Shown here: piece after piece, positions 6,945 through 9,209 of the stretch
How positions within the stretch are numbered: position 1 is the stretch's first letter
How the letters are laid out: each line of letters opens with the position of its first letter
Source: Planctomycetota bacterium
GTDB lineage: Bacteria; Planctomycetota; UBA1135; UBA2386
Assembly (NCBI GenBank): GCA_020425885.1
Contig: JAGQRA010000349.1
Coordinates: 1-9,209 of the forward strand
Reading direction: 5' to 3'
DNA: 9,209 nt
The notes under the pieces: model-generated
Told to the model about the DNA's origin: nothing
Database searches by the model: none
What the model saw: the letters and a program-made list of their open reading frames with translations, nothing else
Made by a program: the position numbers and the translations under genes

Positions 6945-9209
6945 GTGCCGCCCACCCCGCAGCAGAGCCTGGTCGATGCCTTCGCCGCGTTGACCGTGAC
7001 CACGAACCTGCAGCGCCAGCTCGCCCGCGGCGCGCAGGTCAAGGCCGGCGGTCTGTGGGGCGCGTCGGCGGGACTGCTGCTCGCCGCCTTGCAGCGTTCG
7101 CACCGCGGCACACTGCTCGTGCTCACCGCCGATGACGTCGACAGCAACCAGCTGCAGACCGACCTCGCCGCGTTCGGCTTCGGCGCGCACGTGCTGCCGC
7201 GCGAGGAGACCGACGACGACGGCCGGCCCGATCCGGTCTCGCGCAGCGAACGCCAGCGCGCGCTGGTGCAGCATGCCGCCGACAAGGCGCCGCTGATCGC
7301 CAGCATCGAGGCGCTGCTGCAACCGGCCGCGACGCCGCGCAGCCTGCGTCACGGCAAGCTCGAGCTCGCGACCGGCCAGCGCATCGATCGCGCCCAGATC
7401 CTGCTGCGCGCCCAGGCCGCCGGTCTGCGATCGGTCCCGCTCGTGCTCGCGCCGGGCGAGTGCAGCGTCCGCGGCGACGTCGTCGATCTCTACGCCATGG
7501 CGGCCACGGCGGCCGTGCGCCTCGAATTCATGGACGATGTGCTCGAGTCGATCCGCGCCTTCGACCCGAGCTCGCAGCGCACGACGGCGGTGCACGAGGA
7601 ATACTCGCTGGCGCTCGGCAAGAAGGACGTCGCCGAGGAGGGCTCGGTGCTCAAGCACCTGTCGCCGCAGAGCCTGCTGGTCATGGCCTACGAGCCGCTG
7701 CGCATCGAGGAACGCACGGCGCGGCTGATCGCGTTCGACAGCGAGTGCGCGCAGACCGTCGGTCAGCTCCAAGACACGCTGCGGCCCTGCCCGCGCCTCG
7801 ACGTCTCCTCGCTGCCGAGCCACGACTACGACTACAAGATCCTGTCGGCGGGTTCGGCCACAGGCTCGGGCGAGGCCGACCCGGCCGGGCGGCTGCGCAG
7901 CGTGCGCGGCGTGCAGGGGCGGGTGCTGCTGTTCTGCCGCAGCGACGACGAGCGCGAGCGCCTGCAGGAGATCTTCGCCCACAAGAACATCGACCTGCGC
8001 CGCGAGAAGGTCGCCCTGCTGACCGGCGGCCTGAGCCGCGGCTTCCGGATCCCGGAGCTGCAGACGACGGCGCTGTCCAACATCGAGTTCGCCGGCGTGC
8101 CGCAGCAGGCGCGCATCCGCGAACGGCCGGCGGTGCCGAGCCGCGCCATCCAGAGCTTCTTCGAGCTCGGCCCGGGCGATCACGTCGTCCACGCCGTGCA
8201 CGGCATCGCCCGCTTCGAAGGCACCGAGCTGGTGCATCGCGGCGAGGGCACCGAGGAGCACCTGCGGCTGTGCTTCCAGGACGAGGTCAAGCTGCTGGTA
8301 CCGGCCAGCAAGATCCACCTCGTGCAGAAGTACGTCGGCAGCGGCGGCACGGCGGTGCTCGACAGACTCGGCGGCAAGTCGTTCCAGCGGCGCAAGGAGC
8401 AGGTCAGTGAGGCGCTGTTCGATCTGGCCGCCGAGCTGCTCGAGGTGCAGAGCCAGCGCGCGCTGGTCAAGCGCGACCCCTATCCCACCGACCAGCTCGA
8501 GCGCGACTTCCTCGACACGTTCCCGTTCCACGACACCGAGGATCAGGCCCGGGCCTGGACCGAGATCCGCGCCGACCTCGAGCGCGACACGCCGATGGAT
8601 CGCCTGCTCTGCGGCGACGTCGGCTTCGGCAAGACCGAGCTCGCGCTGCGCGCCGCCTTCCGCGTCGCGATCACCGGCAAGCAGGTCGCCGTGCTGGCGC
8701 CAACGACCATCCTCGCCGAGCAGCACTGGCGCACCTTCCAGGCCCGCTGCGAGCCGTTCGGCCTCGGCGTCGGACTGCTGTCGCGCTATCGCAAGCCGAA
8801 GGAGCGCCGACAGGTCTGCGATCAGCTCGCCAAGGGCAGCCTCGACATCGTCGTCGGCACCCACCAGCTGTTCGGCAAGGACGTGCAGTTCGCCGATCTC
8901 GGCATGGTCGTCATCGACGAGGAGCAGCGCTTCGGCGTGCGGCAGAAGGAGCGCTTCAAGCAGCTGCGCGCCGCGATCGACGTGCTGACCCTGAGTGCGA
9001 CGCCGATCCCGCGCACCCTGCACGGCTCGCTGCTCGGCATCCGCGGCATCAGCACGCTCGACAACCCGCCGCCCGGCCGGCAGGAGGTCGAGACCCGCGT
9101 GCTGTTCCGCGACGATCGCGTCCTGCAGCAGGCCCTGGTGCGCGAGCTGTCGCGCGGCGGCCAGGTGTTCGTGCTGCACAACCGCATCGCCGAGCTCGAA
9201 CCGCTGGCC
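6945..9209 (+). CDS. mfd: Transcription-repair coupling factor Mfd (3' partial)
   Basis: The frame runs from GTG 6945 to the window end without a stop: 755 residues of a protein usually about 1100-1150 long. Mfd is a cytoplasmic ATP-driven DNA translocase that displaces stalled RNA polymerase and recruits UvrA for nucleotide excision repair. Visible in order: a UvrB-like N-terminal module with degenerate P-loop region (GLWGASAGLLLAAL) and PGECSVRGDVVDLY; the RNA-polymerase-interacting CarD-like domain from about residue 400 (GDHVVHAVHGIARFEG, LVPASKIHLVQKYVG); then the first SF2 motor lobe with Walker A GDVGFGKTE (557-565), APTTILAEQHW, Walker B IDEEQRFGV (D658-E660) and LTLSATPIPRTL (S684-T686). 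The second lobe, the TRG motif and the UvrA-masking C-terminus are beyond the window. An in-frame TAG at 6933-6935 sits 9 bases before the GTG, so no longer N-terminus is possible. No Shine-Dalgarno is apparent. All motor residues visible are intact. Confidence 0.97.
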   Translation, partial: MPPTPQQSLVDAFAALTVTTNLQRQLARGAQVKAGGLWGASAGLLLAALQRSHRGTLLVLTADDVDSNQLQTDLAAFGFGAHVLPREETDDDGRPDPVSRSERQRALVQHAADKAPLIASIEALLQPAATPRSLRHGKLELATGQRIDRAQILLRAQAAGLRSVPLVLAPGECSVRGDVVDLYAMAATAAVRLEFMDDVLESIRAFDPSSQRTTAVHEEYSLALGKKDVAEEGSVLKHLSPQSLLVMAYEPLRIEERTARLIAFDSECAQTVGQLQDTLRPCPRLDVSSLPSHDYDYKILSAGSATGSGEADPAGRLRSVRGVQGRVLLFCRSDDERERLQEIFAHKNIDLRREKVALLTGGLSRGFRIPELQTTALSNIEFAGVPQQARIRERPAVPSRAIQSFFELGPGDHVVHAVHGIARFEGTELVHRGEGTEEHLRLCFQDEVKLLVPASKIHLVQKYVGSGGTAVLDRLGGKSFQRRKEQVSEALFDLAAELLEVQSQRALVKRDPYPTDQLERDFLDTFPFHDTEDQARAWTEIRADLERDTPMDRLLCGDVGFGKTELALRAAFRVAITGKQVAVLAPTTILAEQHWRTFQARCEPFGLGVGLLSRYRKPKERRQVCDQLAKGSLDIVVGTHQLFGKDVQFADLGMVVIDEEQRFGVRQKERFKQLRAAIDVLTLSATPIPRTLHGSLLGIRGISTLDNPPPGRQEVETRVLFRDDRVLQQALVRELSRGGQVFVLHNRIAELEPLA

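Noticed and set aside
7460..8410. 316-codon plus-strand frame inside mfd
   Set aside because: It is an out-of-frame reading; the mfd frame carries all the family motifs across the same bases.

Overview
The window is a high-GC bacterial segment with five genes, two of them cut by the window edges. I see no tRNA, rRNA, CRISPR array, insertion sequence or attachment site. The mix of genes best fits a Planctomycetota-like organism: a modular surface protein with bacterial Ig-like, PKD and kelch parts, a DUF4185 exoprotein with a carbohydrate-binding-like tail, a multiheme cytochrome fused to HEAT and TPR repeats, and weak Shine-Dalgarno sites. Acidobacteriota, Myxococcota or a gammaproteobacterium are not excluded. 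The phylum is inferred from gene style, not from a marker search.

Layout. (1) 1-1805, plus strand: C-terminal 600 residues of a large modular protein, in the order unassigned beta-rich segment, tandem-95/cadherin-like domain, PKD domain, six-blade kelch propeller. (2) 1884-2882, plus: an unrecognised lipoprotein of 332 residues. It converges with (3) across a 19-base gap. (3) 2902-4446, minus: secreted DUF4185 protein with a C-terminal lectin-like domain. (4) 4479-6824, minus: membrane-anchored octaheme c-type cytochrome with C-terminal HEAT and TPR repeats. It lies 32 bases upstream of gene 3, so the two are probably one transcription unit. (5) 6945-9209, plus: the first 755 residues of Mfd, the transcription-repair coupling factor, transcribed divergently from the cytochrome across a 120-base intergenic region.

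How they fit together. Genes 1-4 all look exported or envelope-bound: an adhesion or sensing surface protein, a lipoprotein, a secreted beta-propeller protein and a periplasm-facing electron carrier. The cytochrome/DUF4185 pair is the only likely operon. Mfd is a housekeeping DNA-repair gene and probably has no functional link to its neighbours. The window reads mostly as ordinary envelope and repair genes. The least explained parts are the cytochrome/DUF4185 pairing, the orphan lipoprotein and the unassigned N-terminal segment of the kelch protein. Coding density is high and no gap between genes exceeds 120 bases.
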